Shown piece by piece: positions 20,493 through 30,518 of a stretch of 64,000 bases of DNA (the first letter of the stretch is position 1; every line of letters starts with the position of its first letter). The position numbers and the translations under genes are program-made. The DNA lies in the NCBI RefSeq assembly GCF_013294065.1, contig NZ_JABSNM010000004.1, positions 1-64,000 of the forward strand, read 5' to 3'. Origin of the DNA: Sphaerotilus uruguayifluvii (lineage in GTDB: Bacteria > Pseudomonadota > Gammaproteobacteria > Burkholderiales > Burkholderiaceae_C). The notes under the pieces are model-generated. The model saw only the letters and a program-made list of their open reading frames with translations. It was not told where the DNA came from and ran no database searches.

Positions 20493-21665
20493 TCAGCAGG
20501 TCTCGCTGAACAGCTCGCGGCCGATCAGCATGCGACGGATCTCGGAGGTGCCGGCGCCGATCTCGTAGAGCTTGGCGTCGCGCCAGAGGCGGCCGGTCGG
20601 GTATTCGTTGGTGTAGCCGACGCCGCCGAGGGCCTGGATCGCCTCGCCGGCCATCCAGGTCGCCTTCTCGGCGGTGTAGAGGATCACGCCGGCGGCGTCC
20701 TTGCGCAGGGTGCGGCTGTGGTCGCCGCGGTCGCAGGCCTGCGCCACCGCGTAGCCGTAGGCGCGGCAGGCCTGGAAGGTCGAGTACATGTCGGCCAGCT
20801 TGCCCTGCATCAGCTGGAACTCGCCGATGCTCTGGCCGAACTGCTTGCGCTCGTGCACGAAGGGCACGACCACGTCCAGGCACGCCGCCATGATCCCGAG
20901 CGGCCCGCCCGACAGCACGATGCGCTCGTAGTCCAGGCCCGACATCAGCACCTTGGCGCCGTTGCCCTCGCCGCCGAGCACGTTCTCTTCCGGCACCTCG
21001 CAGTTGTCGAAGAACAGCGGCCAGGTGTTGGAGCCGCGCATGCCGAGCTTGTCGAGATGGTGGCCGTGGCTGAAGCCCTTGAAGCCCTTCTCGATGATGA
21101 AGGCGGTCATGCCGCGCGCGCCCATCTCCGGCTCGGTCTTGGCGTAGACCACCAGCGTGTCGGCGTCGCCGCCGTTGGTGATCCACATCTTCGAGCCGTT
21201 CAGGACATAGCGATCGCCCTTCTTCTCGGCGCGCAGCTTCATGCTGACCACATCCGAGCCGGCGCCGGGCTCGCTCATCGCCAACGCGCCGATGTGCTCG
21301 CCGCTGATGAGGCGGGGCAGGTATTTCTGCTTCTGCGCTTCGGTGCCGTTGCGCTTGATCTGGTTGATGCAGAGGTTGGAATGCGCGCCGTAGCTCAGGC
21401 CCACCGAGGCGCTGGCGCGGCTGATCTCCTCCATCGCCACCATGTGCGCCACATAGCCCAGGTTGGTGCCGCCGTACTCCTCGGGCACCGTCAGGCCGTT
21501 GACGCCGAGGTCGCCGAGCTGTCTCCACAGGGCGTGCGGGAAGAGGTTGTCGCGGTCGATGTCGGCCGCGCGCGGCGCGATCTCGGCCTGCGCGAAGTCG
21601 CGCACCGCCTCGCGCAGCGCGGCGATGTCGTCGCCGAGGGGGAACTGGAAGGTGGATTCGAACAT
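20493..21665 (-). CDS. liuA: Isovaleryl-CoA dehydrogenase
   Basis: 390 aa acyl-CoA dehydrogenase. FAD/substrate segments include [16 protein letters not shown] and [33 protein letters not shown] carries the catalytic Glu at the position used by isovaleryl-CoA dehydrogenases, distinct from short- and medium-chain enzymes. The C-terminus has [35 protein letters not shown]. It oxidises isovaleryl-CoA to 3-methylcrotonyl-CoA, passing electrons to ETF. First of the five core liu genes; the synthetase gene lies 83 bp upstream across a small hairpin repeat. Confidence 0.94.
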   Translation of the reverse strand: MFESTFQFPLGDDIAALREAVRDFAQAEIAPRAADIDRDNLFPHALWRQLGDLGVNGLTVPEEYGGTNLGYVAHMVAMEEISRASASVGLSYGAHSNLCINQIKRNGTEAQKQKYLPRLISGEHIGALAMSEPGAGSDVVSMKLRAEKKGDRYVLNGSKMWITNGGDADTLVVYAKTEPEMGARGMTAFIIEKGFKGFSHGHHLDKLGMRGSNTWPLFFDNCEVPEENVLGGEGNGAKVLMSGLDYERIVLSGGPLGIMAACLDVVVPFVHERKQFGQSIGEFQLMQGKLADMYSTFQACRAYGYAVAQACDRGDHSRTLRKDAAGVILYTAEKATWMAGEAIQALGGVGYTNEYPTGRLWRDAKLYEIGAGTSEIRRMLIGRELFSETC

Positions 21666-21683
21666 GGGGGGCCTCTGGCGTGG

Positions 21684-21703
21684 ATCCCCGCCTGCGCGGG
21701 GAT
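21684..21703. repeat. REP-like GC hairpin repeat
   Basis: ATCCCCGC, loop CTGC, GCGGGGAT is a perfect 8-bp stem within the phrase TGGATCCCCGCCTGCGCGGG that recurs in intergenic DNA of many proteobacteria. It sits between the acyl-CoA synthetase gene and liuA and could trim or stabilise the transcript ends. Confidence 0.7.
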
Positions 21704-21748
21704 GACGGAAAACGGGGGAAAAACGGGGGAAAAGGCGGCTCGGACCGC

Positions 21749-23443
<1,695 letters not shown>

Positions 23444-23480
23444 GAGGCGCCACTCCTTGCTGAGCCTTGCCGATATTTAT

Positions 23481-23493
23481 TGAGCTCCACTCA
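23481..23493. promoter_or_regulatory. Operator-like inverted repeat, site 1 (liu side)
   Basis: TGAG-N5-CTCA within ATTGAG...CTCATT, 38 bp upstream of the synthetase start. The same pattern recurs at 23571-23583 near the TetR gene, which makes it a good candidate operator for that regulator. Confidence 0.55.
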
Positions 23494-23570
23494 TTTTCAT
23501 TCTGCACCATGTTGTTTCCTTTGCACCGAGGGTGAACCCGGGTTGCAGTCTGCGTCATGGCATCAAGAAT

Positions 23571-23583
23571 TGAGCAAGGCTCA
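23571..23583. promoter_or_regulatory. Operator-like inverted repeat, site 2 (regulator side)
   Basis: TGAGC-AAG-GCTCA, preceded by AT as in site 1, lies 46 bp upstream of the TetR-family start codon. The two sites are exactly 90 bp apart and share TGAG-N5-CTCA. Confidence 0.55.
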
Positions 23584-23628
23584 TCTTTCAGGACCTGCCG
23601 ACCCTTCCGCTGCCGGACAATGCCGCCC

Positions 23629-24363
23629 ATGAGCACCCGCACCGCCCTCCCCCCCGACGACGCCGGCGGCCCGGCCCGGTCGCCGCAGCGCCGCAGCCCG
23701 GCCAGCGCCAAGTCCGAGCAGCGCATCCGCGACCTGCTGCGCGTCGGCCGCGAGGTCTTCGCCGAGAAGGGCTACGAGCGCGCCACCACCACCGAGATCG
23801 CGCAGCGCCTGGGCATCAGCGAGGCCACCGTCTTCACCTACTTCCGCGGCAAGCGCGAGCTGTGCGTGCGGGTCATCGAGGACTGGTACGACGAGATCGT
23901 CGCGGCGATGGAGGCCGGCCTGCCGCGCGAGGCCTCGGCGCGCGAGCAGCTCGACCATCTGGTGCGCACGCATCTGCGCCTGTTCCTGATCCAGGGCACC
24001 GGGCTGTGCGCGCTGGTGCTCTCCGAGGGCCGCTCCAAGGGCCAGGAGCTCGGCGAGAGCTTCCTGCCGCTGCAGAAGCGCTACACCGCGCCGCTGATGG
24101 AGCTGCTTGCGCGCGGCCAGGCGCGCGGCGAGATCCGCGCCGACATGCCGCTGCGGCTGCTGCGCTCGCTGGTGCTCGGCCCGATGGAGCACATCCTGTG
24201 GGAGGTGGTCGCACAGGACCGCCCGGTCGACCTCGACGCGGTCGCGCAGGATCTGGTCGAGATGCTGTGGACGGCGCTGCGGGCGCCCGAGACCGAGCTG
24301 GCGGCGCTGCGCCGGCTGCGCGACGAGATCGGCCAGGCGCTCGAGCGCAGCCGGCGGGCTTGA
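23629..24363 (+). CDS. TetR/AcrR-family transcriptional regulator
   Basis: 244 aa from ATG 23629 (the longer frame upstream lacks a ribosome site and crosses operator site 2). Residues 24-75 form the TetR helix-turn-helix: IRDLLRVGREVFAEKGYERATTTEIAQRLGISEATVFTYFRGKREL. The C-terminal ligand domain is divergent, as usual. Divergent orientation to the liu operon and the pair of TGAG-N5-CTCA sites between them suggest it represses that operon and itself, probably responding to an acyl-CoA. Other Proteobacteria use LiuR (MerR) or LiuQ (TetR) for this pathway; equivalence to LiuQ is inference. Confidence 0.88.
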   Translation: MSTRTALPPDDAGGPARSPQRRSPASAKSEQRIRDLLRVGREVFAEKGYERATTTEIAQRLGISEATVFTYFRGKRELCVRVIEDWYDEIVAAMEAGLPREASAREQLDHLVRTHLRLFLIQGTGLCALVLSEGRSKGQELGESFLPLQKRYTAPLMELLARGQARGEIRADMPLRLLRSLVLGPMEHILWEVVAQDRPVDLDAVAQDLVEMLWTALRAPETELAALRRLRDEIGQALERSRRA

Positions 24364-24387
24364 TCCGGCGCTACGTGGAACCCACGA

Positions 24388-24415
24388 CAGACAAGACGGA
24401 TCGGCTTTCTAGACT
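24388..24415 (+). promoter_or_regulatory. Possible dctA promoter
   Basis: CAGACA, 16-bp spacer, TAGACT (24410-24415), 40 bp before the dctA ATG. The -10 hexamer is identical to that of the RlpA-like gene. The -35 match is only moderate. Confidence 0.35.
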
Positions 24416-24454
24416 GGTGGTAACCCTATCAAGGAAAACCCCAGAAGGCTCCCG

Positions 24455-25828
24455 ATGACACGTCCCACGTCCGCGGCGAACAAGACGCCGTTCTACCGCT
24501 CCCTCTACGTCCAGGTGCTGGCGGCGATCGCCATCGGCATCGCGCTGGGTCACTTCGCGCCGGCGCTGGGCGCGCAGATGAAGCCGCTCGGCGACGGCTT
24601 CATCAAGCTGATCAAGATGATCATCGCGCCGATCATCTTCTGCACCGTCGTGCTGGGCATCGCCGGCATGGACGACATGAAGAAGGTCGGCCGCACCGGC
24701 GGCCTGGCGCTGCTCTATTTCGAGGTCGTCTCGACGCTGGCGCTGGTCATCGGCCTGGTGATCGTCAACGTCGTGCAGCCAGGCGCCGGCATGCATGTCG
24801 ACCCGAACTCGCTCGACACCAAGGGCCTGCAGAACTACGTCGGCCCGGGCAAGATGACGACCACGGTCGACTTCCTGCTCAACATCATCCCGACCAGCGT
24901 CGTCGACGCCTTCGCCAAGGGCGAGATCCTGCAGGTGCTGCTGTTCTCGGTGATGTTCGGCTTCGGCCTGCAGAAGTTCGGCGGCCGCCGCAACCTCGTC
25001 TTCACCTTCATCGACAAGTTCTCGCACGTCCTGTTCGCGATCGTCGGCATCATCATGAAGGTCGCCCCGATCGGCGCCTTCGGCGCGATGGCCTTCACCA
25101 TCGGCAAGTACGGCGTGGGCACGCTGATGCAGCTCGCGCAGCTGATGGCCACCTTCTACGCCACCTGCCTGATCTTCATCCTGGGCGTGCTGGGCACGAT
25201 CGCCAAGGTGCACGGCTTCTCGATCCTGAAGTTCATCGCCTTCATCAAGGAAGAGCTGCTGATCGTGCTGGGCACCTCGTCGAGCGAGTCGGTGCTGCCG
25301 CGCATGATGCGCAAGCTCGAGCACGCCGGTGCCGAGAAGTCGGTCGTCGGCCTGGTCATCCCGACCGGCTACTCCTTCAACCTGGACGGCACCTCGATCT
25401 ACCTGACGATGGCCGCGGTCTTCATCGCGCAGGCCACCGACACGCCGATGACGCTGATGCAGCAGATCACGCTGCTGGCGGTGCTGCTGCTGACCTCCAA
25501 GGGCGCGGCCGGCGTGACCGGCTCGGGCTTCATCGTGCTGGCGGCGACGCTGTCGGCGGTGGGCGGCGTGCCGGTGGCCGGCCTGGCGCTGATCCTGGGC
25601 ATCGACCGCTTCATGTCGGAAGCCCGCGCGCTGACCAACCTGATCGGCAACGGCGTGGCCACGCTGGTCGTGGCCAAGTGGTGCGGCCAGCTCGACAATC
25701 ACCAGATGAACGACGCGCTGCACGGCCGCTCGCCGATGCCGGCCGAAGAGACGCTGTCGCACGCGATCGACGCCGCGCTGCCGCACGGCGACGAGATCGC
25801 CGCTCAGCCCGGCACCGCGGCGCGCTGA
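24455..25828 (+). CDS. dctA: C4-dicarboxylate transporter DctA (DAACS family)
   Basis: 457 aa inner-membrane symporter. [22 protein letters not shown] starts the first helix; [17 protein letters not shown] is the Ser-rich re-entrant hairpin, and [18 protein letters not shown] the family signature including the cation-binding region. [11 protein letters not shown] follows. It takes up succinate, fumarate, malate or orotate with protons or sodium. No DctBD two-component genes adjoin. The 3' end overlaps the convergent acyltransferase gene by 25 bp, so the two transcripts are antisense at their ends. Confidence 0.95.
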   Translation: MTRPTSAANKTPFYRSLYVQVLAAIAIGIALGHFAPALGAQMKPLGDGFIKLIKMIIAPIIFCTVVLGIAGMDDMKKVGRTGGLALLYFEVVSTLALVIGLVIVNVVQPGAGMHVDPNSLDTKGLQNYVGPGKMTTTVDFLLNIIPTSVVDAFAKGEILQVLLFSVMFGFGLQKFGGRRNLVFTFIDKFSHVLFAIVGIIMKVAPIGAFGAMAFTIGKYGVGTLMQLAQLMATFYATCLIFILGVLGTIAKVHGFSILKFIAFIKEELLIVLGTSSSESVLPRMMRKLEHAGAEKSVVGLVIPTGYSFNLDGTSIYLTMAAVFIAQATDTPMTLMQQITLLAVLLLTSKGAAGVTGSGFIVLAATLSAVGGVPVAGLALILGIDRFMSEARALTNLIGNGVATLVVAKWCGQLDNHQMNDALHGRSPMPAEETLSHAIDAALPHGDEIAAQPGTAAR

Positions 25829-26994
25829 TCGGCGTCGTCGGACGAGGCCTGCCGGCGCCAGCGCGCCCAGGCCTCCAGACCCGCCTGCAGGCCCCAGCCG
25901 GCCAGCAGGCTCAGGCTCCAGGCCAGCCCCAGCCCCGCCGCATGCACGGCCGGGGTCTCGGGCAGCCAGGCGCCGACCATCGCACCGGTCAGCAGCAGCA
26001 CCGGATAGTGCAGCAGGAAGACCGCGTACGAGATGCGCGACAGCCAGCTCGACAGCGCCGCCAGCCGGCGCGGCAGCTGCAGCTGCAGCGGCACCAGCAG
26101 CGCCAGCATCAGCGCGCACAGGCCCGCCAGCAGGATGCGCACCCGCCACTCGGCCAGCAGCGCCGAGCCGGTCAGCGCCAGCAGCACCAGCAGCCAGCCC
26201 ACGCGCGCGCCCGGCCGCGAGGCCACCGCCCACTGCGCCAGCATGCCCATGCCGTAGGAGCCGGCGAAATAGATCGCCCAGACGTCGAAGCTGCTGTCGA
26301 GGTTGAACACCAGCAGCGACGACAGCACCGCGGCCAGCACCAGGCAGGCGGTCAGCAGCGTGCGCCCCCGCCCTTCCCAGCCCTGGCGCAGCAGCCCCAG
26401 CAGCGCCACCATCGCGAACAGCTGCAGGTCGATCGCCACATACCAGACCCCGGCCGACAGCGCGCCCAGTCCGGCGATGTCCTGCACCATCAGCACGTTG
26501 GCGACCCATTGCAGCAGCGTCGGCTCGGCGGGGATCGTCGGATGCTCGATCAGCGAGCGCGCGGCCCGGGCGGCCAGCAGCGCCGCCAGCAGCGCGACCC
26601 AGTAGGGCTCGGCCAGGCGCCAGAAGCGCCGGCCGATCGACGAGACGAAGTCGGTCCAGCGGTTGCCGGAGCCGCCGCGCGGCGCCGCGCCGGGATGCGG
26701 CACCATCGAGCGCGCGGCCAGGAAGCCGGCCATCACCAGGAAGACCTGCACCGCGAGCCGGCCGTTGTCGACCAGCCAGGCGCGCAGCTCGGGCGCCAGC
26801 GTCTCGGCCACCTCGCACATCGGGCCGTACAGCGCGAGGTGATGCCAGACGATCAGCTGCGACGCCAGCGCCTTGCCCAGGTCGACCAGCTGCAGAGAAT
26901 TCCCGGCCTTCCGGGAGGCGGCCCGCGGTGCCGCACTGCGGGCACCGTCCTGGCCGGACAGAGAGGAAACATCAGGGCAAACGGGACTTGACAT
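25804..26994 (-). CDS. Acyltransferase 3 family membrane protein
   Basis: 396 aa. Roughly ten hydrophobic segments fit the OafA/OpgC acyltransferase-3 fold: [25 protein letters not shown] with the conserved His pair near residues 50-53, [19 protein letters not shown], and [16 protein letters not shown] near the C-terminus. These proteins move acyl groups (often acetyl or succinyl) onto surface glycans or lipids from the cytoplasmic side. The target is not readable. Start ATG 26994 sits directly after GTG; AGGA lies 8 bases upstream. An inverted repeat covers the start. Convergent overlap with dctA. Confidence 0.85.
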   Translation of the reverse strand: MSSPVCPDVSSLSGQDGARSAAPRAASRKAGNSLQLVDLGKALASQLIVWHHLALYGPMCEVAETLAPELRAWLVDNGRLAVQVFLVMAGFLAARSMVPHPGAAPRGGSGNRWTDFVSSIGRRFWRLAEPYWVALLAALLAARAARSLIEHPTIPAEPTLLQWVANVLMVQDIAGLGALSAGVWYVAIDLQLFAMVALLGLLRQGWEGRGRTLLTACLVLAAVLSSLLVFNLDSSFDVWAIYFAGSYGMGMLAQWAVASRPGARVGWLLVLLALTGSALLAEWRVRILLAGLCALMLALLVPLQLQLPRRLAALSSWLSRISYAVFLLHYPVLLLTGAMVGAWLPETPAVHAAGLGLAWSLSLLAGWGLQAGLEAWARWRRQASSDDADQRAAVPG

Positions 26995-27015
26995 CACCGG
27001 ATCCTACCCGGTGAT
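26993..27015 (-). repeat. Inverted repeat over the acyltransferase translation start
   Basis: ATCACCGG, 7-base spacer, CCGGTGAT forms a stem that would include the GTG/ATG start and cover the ribosome site in the mRNA. It could regulate translation or be a protein-binding site. Confidence 0.5.
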
Positions 27016-27029
27016 CCTTTCAATCCCCT

Positions 27030-27239
27030 TCAGGGATGGCGGCGCAGCGACAGGCCCGGGCGACGGCCGGGCTGGCGGCGCGAGCCCGCGCTCAGGCTCC
27101 AGCGGGCCCGGCCGTGCGGAGGACGGCGCGAAGGCCGGTCGGCCGCGGTGAAGGTGAGGCGCCAGACATTCGGCCGGACGGCGACGACCGCAGGCGTCCC
27201 GGTGGCGGCGAAATGCTTCGAGTTGGCGACGAAAGACAT
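27030..27239 (-). CDS. Small hypothetical protein
   Basis: 69 aa, beginning MSFVANSKHFAATGTPAVV. The ATG at 27239 is preceded by AGGAG with 6-base spacing, a better ribosome site than most real genes here, which is the main reason to list it. The N-terminal third is ordinary, the C-terminal half is Arg/Pro-rich and basic. No domain is recognised. It lies alone in the 530-bp gap between the acyltransferase and CAP genes; the rest of the gap shows no other gene. Confidence 0.4.
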   Translation of the reverse strand: MSFVANSKHFAATGTPAVVAVRPNVWRLTFTAADRPSRRPPHGRARWSLSAGSRRQPGRRPGLSLRRHP

Positions 27240-27524
27240 GCTGACTCCTGTAGCGGATCCGAACAAGTCACCAACCAGGTGATGCAGGTTATTTCAGATC
27301 CGGCGACGCCAGTCTGATCGAGCCGGCGCGTCGACGCCATCGACGCGGCCCCCTCGAACGCGGGCATGAACGACACGTTCCGTGAAGATCGCGCAGGTTG
27401 ATGCGTGTAGATGCCACGACCCCCGCAAGAAGGCGGTGTGTCGGCCCTTGCCGCCCCGGGGCCGATCTCCAGAATGGACTGGCCCGACCCGATAAACCGA
27501 ATCTTCCTGCCACCGGTCACCGCC

Positions 27525-28139
27525 ATGCTCCGAACCTGTAACCGCCCCCTGCGTCCGCTGCTCGTCCTGGCCGCTGCTCTTTCGGCCCTGCTGACCGGCT
27601 GCGGCGGCTCCGGCGGCAGCGACACGGGCTCCGGCACCTCGGCGGTCGCCGCAGCCGGCACCCCCCTGTCGGCGACCGGCACGAGCGCGAACGCCAGCAG
27701 CGGCATCAGCTGCGGTCTGGGCAACCTGCAGGCCGACCTGATCGCGGAGATCAACCGCCGCCGGGCCAGCGCACAGACCTGCGGCAGCCGCGGCAGCTTT
27801 CCCGCGGTCGGCGCGCTGCGCTGGAACGAGCGGCTGCTGGCGGCGGCCGCCGTGCATGCGCAGGACATGATCGCGCACGGCTTCTTCGGCCACACCGGCT
27901 CGAGCGGCAGCAGCGTCGGCGACCGGGTCACCGCGGCGGGCTATGCCTGGTCGACCGTGGCCGAGAACATCGCCGCCGGCCAGCCGACGGTCGCACGGGT
28001 GGTCGACGCCTGGATGAGCAGCGACAGCCACTGCGCCAACGTGATGAACGCCAGCGTCAACGAGTTCGCTGTCGCCTGCAGCTACAACCCCTCGAACCAG
28101 TCGAACTACTGGGTCATGGACCTGGCCAAGGCGCGCTGA
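27525..28139 (+). CDS. CAP/SCP-domain lipoprotein
   Basis: 204 aa from ATG 27525. The signal peptide ends in a lipobox (LLTGC, Cys near residue 26), followed by a Gly/Ser-rich linker. From about residue 68 a CAP (CRISP/PR-1/SCP) domain: LIAEINRRRAS, LRWNERLLAAAAVHAQDM, HGFFGHTGSSG and VAENIAAGQPTV. The two His (AAVHAQD, FFGHTG) and the Glu of AENIAAG form the family's cavity tetrad. Bacterial members are secreted or lipid-anchored, with no single known function. ATG 27474 is a less likely start because it would bury the signal peptide. Confidence 0.88.
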   Translation: MLRTCNRPLRPLLVLAAALSALLTGCGGSGGSDTGSGTSAVAAAGTPLSATGTSANASSGISCGLGNLQADLIAEINRRRASAQTCGSRGSFPAVGALRWNERLLAAAAVHAQDMIAHGFFGHTGSSGSSVGDRVTAAGYAWSTVAENIAAGQPTVARVVDAWMSSDSHCANVMNASVNEFAVACSYNPSNQSNYWVMDLAKAR

Positions 28140-28163
28140 GCGCGCGCCGCGCCCCTCGCCCCG

Positions 28164-28880
28164 TCATTCCTCGCGGATGCTGATCTCGAAGCTCACCTGC
28201 ACCTCGTCGGCGCCGCTGGCCTGGCAGCGCATCCGGCGCGCCGCGCTGACCGCCAGCCGGTGATATTCGCGCGGCCCGGACAGCGCCGCGGCCTCCACCA
28301 CCTGCCCGCCGCGCACCAGCATGCGTACCCGCACCACGCCGGTCACGCCGTAGCGCTCGAAGGCGCCGGCCATCGTGTCCTGGATGATCTGCGCATAGCC
28401 CGGGCAGGCCAGACCGACCTCGGCGCGCGCCGGCGCGGCAGGAGCGGCCGGGGCCGCTGGCGCCGCCGGAGCCGGGGCGGCAGGCGCGGGCGCGGGAGCC
28501 GGCGGCGCGGGGCGAGGCGGCTCGGACTGGACGGCCTGCGCCGGCGTCGCGGCAGGCGCGGGCGGCGGCGCGATCTCGGGCTGCGGCGCCCAGGCCCTGG
28601 GCGCAGGCGGCGGCGGGGGGGCGGCCGAGGGCTGGGGCGTCTTCGGGACCGGGGCCGGCGGGGGTGGCGCTTCCTGCGGCCGGGGGGGCGGAGGAGGCGG
28701 CGGCGCGGGCGCGGGCGCGTCGATGATCGCCATCTCCACCGTCTGGCGCACCGACTCGACCGTCTGGCGCGCCAGGCCGGACATCAGCGCCCAGCCCGCC
28801 AGCAGGTGCAGGCCGACCACCGCGGCCGCCCCCGCCCAGCGCGGCGAACGCGACGGGATCTCGAATTCGGGCATCGGCAT
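28164..28880 (-). CDS. tonB: TonB-like energy transducer
   Basis: 238 aa. A single membrane anchor (about residues 16-36, WAGAAAVVGLHLLAGWALM) is followed by a roughly 100-residue Pro/Ala-rich spacer that would span the periplasm, and a C-terminal TonB domain (156-238) with YGVTGVVRVRMLVRGGQVVEAAALSG and ending VQVSFEISIREE. It couples the proton-motive ExbB-ExbD complex to TonB-dependent receptors. Last in the run receptor-exbB-exbD-exbD-tonB, so it probably serves the receptor at 30519-33314. Confidence 0.9.
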   Translation of the reverse strand: MPMPEFEIPSRSPRWAGAAAVVGLHLLAGWALMSGLARQTVESVRQTVEMAIIDAPAPAPPPPPPPRPQEAPPPPAPVPKTPQPSAAPPPPPAPRAWAPQPEIAPPPAPAATPAQAVQSEPPRPAPPAPAPAPAAPAPAAPAAPAAPAAPARAEVGLACPGYAQIIQDTMAGAFERYGVTGVVRVRMLVRGGQVVEAAALSGPREYHRLAVSAARRMRCQASGADEVQVSFEISIREE

Positions 28881-28899
28881 CGTGTGGACCCTCCGCGGC

Positions 28900-29340
28900 T
28901 CAGCGCGCCGGCTCGAAGCGCTCGAGGCCGGCCACGCCCAGGCGCTTCAGCCCTGCGCGCTGCGCCTCGACCATCACCTCGGCGAAGACCGCATAGGCCG
29001 AGCCCGGCGCCGGACGGATGTGCAGCTCGGCCGGGCGCGGCTGCGCGGCCTCGGCCTGCAGCCGCGCCACCAGCGCGGCGCGGTCGGCCAGCGGCTCGTC
29101 CTGCCAGCGCAGCGCGCCGTCGGGCGCGATGTCGATGCGCACCACCGGCGGCGGCTCGGCCGGCGGCACGGCCTTCGCCACCGGCAGGTCGAGATCGGCC
29201 GAATGCAGCTGGATCGGGATCGTGATGATCAGCATCACCAGCAGCACCAGCATCACGTCGATCAGCGGCGTGGTGTTGATCTCCATCAGCGGCTCGTCGT
29301 CGCCGCCGGCGGTGTCGCCGGGGCCGAGGTTCATCGCCAT
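28900..29340 (-). CDS. exbD: ExbD-type proton channel subunit (second copy)
   Basis: 146 aa. Start at 29340 with AAAGGA upstream. MEINTTPLIDVMLVLLVMLIIT holds the single membrane helix and the essential Asp of the TPLIDVML motif. The periplasmic part has the usual alpha/beta domain. It is shorter and more divergent at the C-terminus than the upstream ExbD, so the two are not recent duplicates. 19 bp upstream of tonB and 13 bp downstream of exbD1. Confidence 0.92.
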   Translation of the reverse strand: MAMNLGPGDTAGGDDEPLMEINTTPLIDVMLVLLVMLIITIPIQLHSADLDLPVAKAVPPAEPPPVVRIDIAPDGALRWQDEPLADRAALVARLQAEAAQPRPAELHIRPAPGSAYAVFAEVMVEAQRAGLKRLGVAGLERFEPAR

Positions 29341-29353
29341 CGGGAACGTCCTT

Positions 29354-29797
29354 TCAGTGCAGCGGCGGCGGCTCGGTGACGAAGGAGATGCGCGCGATGC
29401 CGGCACGCTGGCAGGCCAGCACCACCTGCGCGACCGGGTCGAAGGCGCCGCGGCGGTCGCCGCGCACCTGCACCTCCGGCGCCTGGCCCGGCGGCGCGGC
29501 ATGCACCGCCTCCTGCAGCCGGGCCTTGAGCGCCTCGGGCCCGGCCAGCGGCAGGTCGTGCCAGAACAGGCGCCCGGCCGCGTCGACCGAGATGACGATG
29601 CTGTCGGGCCGGGTCTCGCGCGGCTGCAGCCGCTCCTTCGGGAGCTCCACCGGCACCGAGGTCGCCACCACCGGGATGGTGATCAGGAAGATGATGAGCA
29701 GCACCAGCATCACGTCGACCAGCGGCGTGGTGTTGATGGTGGCCATCACCGCGTCCTCGTCGGGCGGCGCGTCGAAGGGGCCGCGCGGCAGCGTCAT
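29354..29797 (-). CDS. exbD: ExbD-type proton channel subunit (first copy)
   Basis: 147 aa. VMATINTTPLVDVMLVLLIIFLITIP contains the single transmembrane helix with the proton-carrying Asp. The start overlaps the exbB stop (ATGA), consistent with stoichiometric coupling. Tandem exbD genes behind one exbB also occur in Xanthomonas uptake loci, where they can have distinct roles. Confidence 0.93.
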   Translation of the reverse strand: MTLPRGPFDAPPDEDAVMATINTTPLVDVMLVLLIIFLITIPVVATSVPVELPKERLQPRETRPDSIVISVDAAGRLFWHDLPLAGPEALKARLQEAVHAAPPGQAPEVQVRGDRRGAFDPVAQVVLACQRAGIARISFVTEPPPLH

Positions 29798-30450
29798 CGC
29801 GGCTCGGCCAGCAGCACCGCGTGCAGGTCGGCGGCGAAGCCGCGCACCTCGTCCATCACCGCCTTGTTGCGGCGCACCAGCCAGTTGTAGCCCAGCACCG
29901 CCGGCACCGCCACCGCCAGGCCGATGGCGGTCATGATCAGCGCCTCGCCCACCGGGCCGGCGACCTTGTCGATCGAGGCCTGGCCGGCGATGCCGATCGC
30001 GGTCAGCGCGTGGTAGATGCCCCAGACGGTGCCGAAGAGGCCGACGAAGGGCGCCGTCGAGCCGACGGTGGCCAGCAGCGCCAGTCCGTTCTGCAGCCGG
30101 CCCTGCACCCGCTCGATGGCGCGCTGGATCGACATCGTGATCCAGGTGTGCAGGTCGATGCGGCCGAGCAGGCCGGCGTGCTTGCCGCTGGCCTCGACGC
30201 CGGCCTGGGCGATGAAGCGCAAGGGGCTGCCGCGCTCGAGCTGCTCGGCGCCCTGGGCGATGCTGGCGGCCTGCCAGAAGGCCTCGGCCGCGCGCGCCTG
30301 ACGCAGCATGCGCTGCTGCTCCAGCCACTTGACGACGATGACATACCAGCTCGCCGCCGACATCGTCACCATCATCACCAGCACCGCCTTGGCCACCAGG
30401 TCCGATCCGGACCACAGCGCGGCCAGACCGTAGGGATTGCTTGCGTCCAC
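29794..30450 (-). CDS. exbB: ExbB/TolQ-family proton channel subunit
   Basis: 218 aa from a GTG at 30450 with GGAG about 10 bases upstream; no ATG is available before the first helix. Three membrane helices are visible: AVLVMMVTMSAASWYVIVVK near 22-41, GLALLATVGSTAPFVGLFGTVWGIYHAL near 123-150, and EALIMTAIGLAVAVPAVLGYNWLV near 167-190. The TVGSTAPFVGLFGTV signature is diagnostic. It builds the proton-driven motor with ExbD and TonB. The receptor gene ends 69 bp upstream on the same strand, so one transcript may cover all five genes. Confidence 0.93.
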   Translation of the reverse strand: MDASNPYGLAALWSGSDLVAKAVLVMMVTMSAASWYVIVVKWLEQQRMLRQARAAEAFWQAASIAQGAEQLERGSPLRFIAQAGVEASGKHAGLLGRIDLHTWITMSIQRAIERVQGRLQNGLALLATVGSTAPFVGLFGTVWGIYHALTAIGIAGQASIDKVAGPVGEALIMTAIGLAVAVPAVLGYNWLVRRNKAVMDEVRGFAADLHAVLLAEPR

Positions 30451-30518
30451 GAGAGATCCGCTCCGGAAATGTTCGCGCGAACTATACCCGGCACCGAAAA
30501 CGCTGCGGAACCGGCCGC

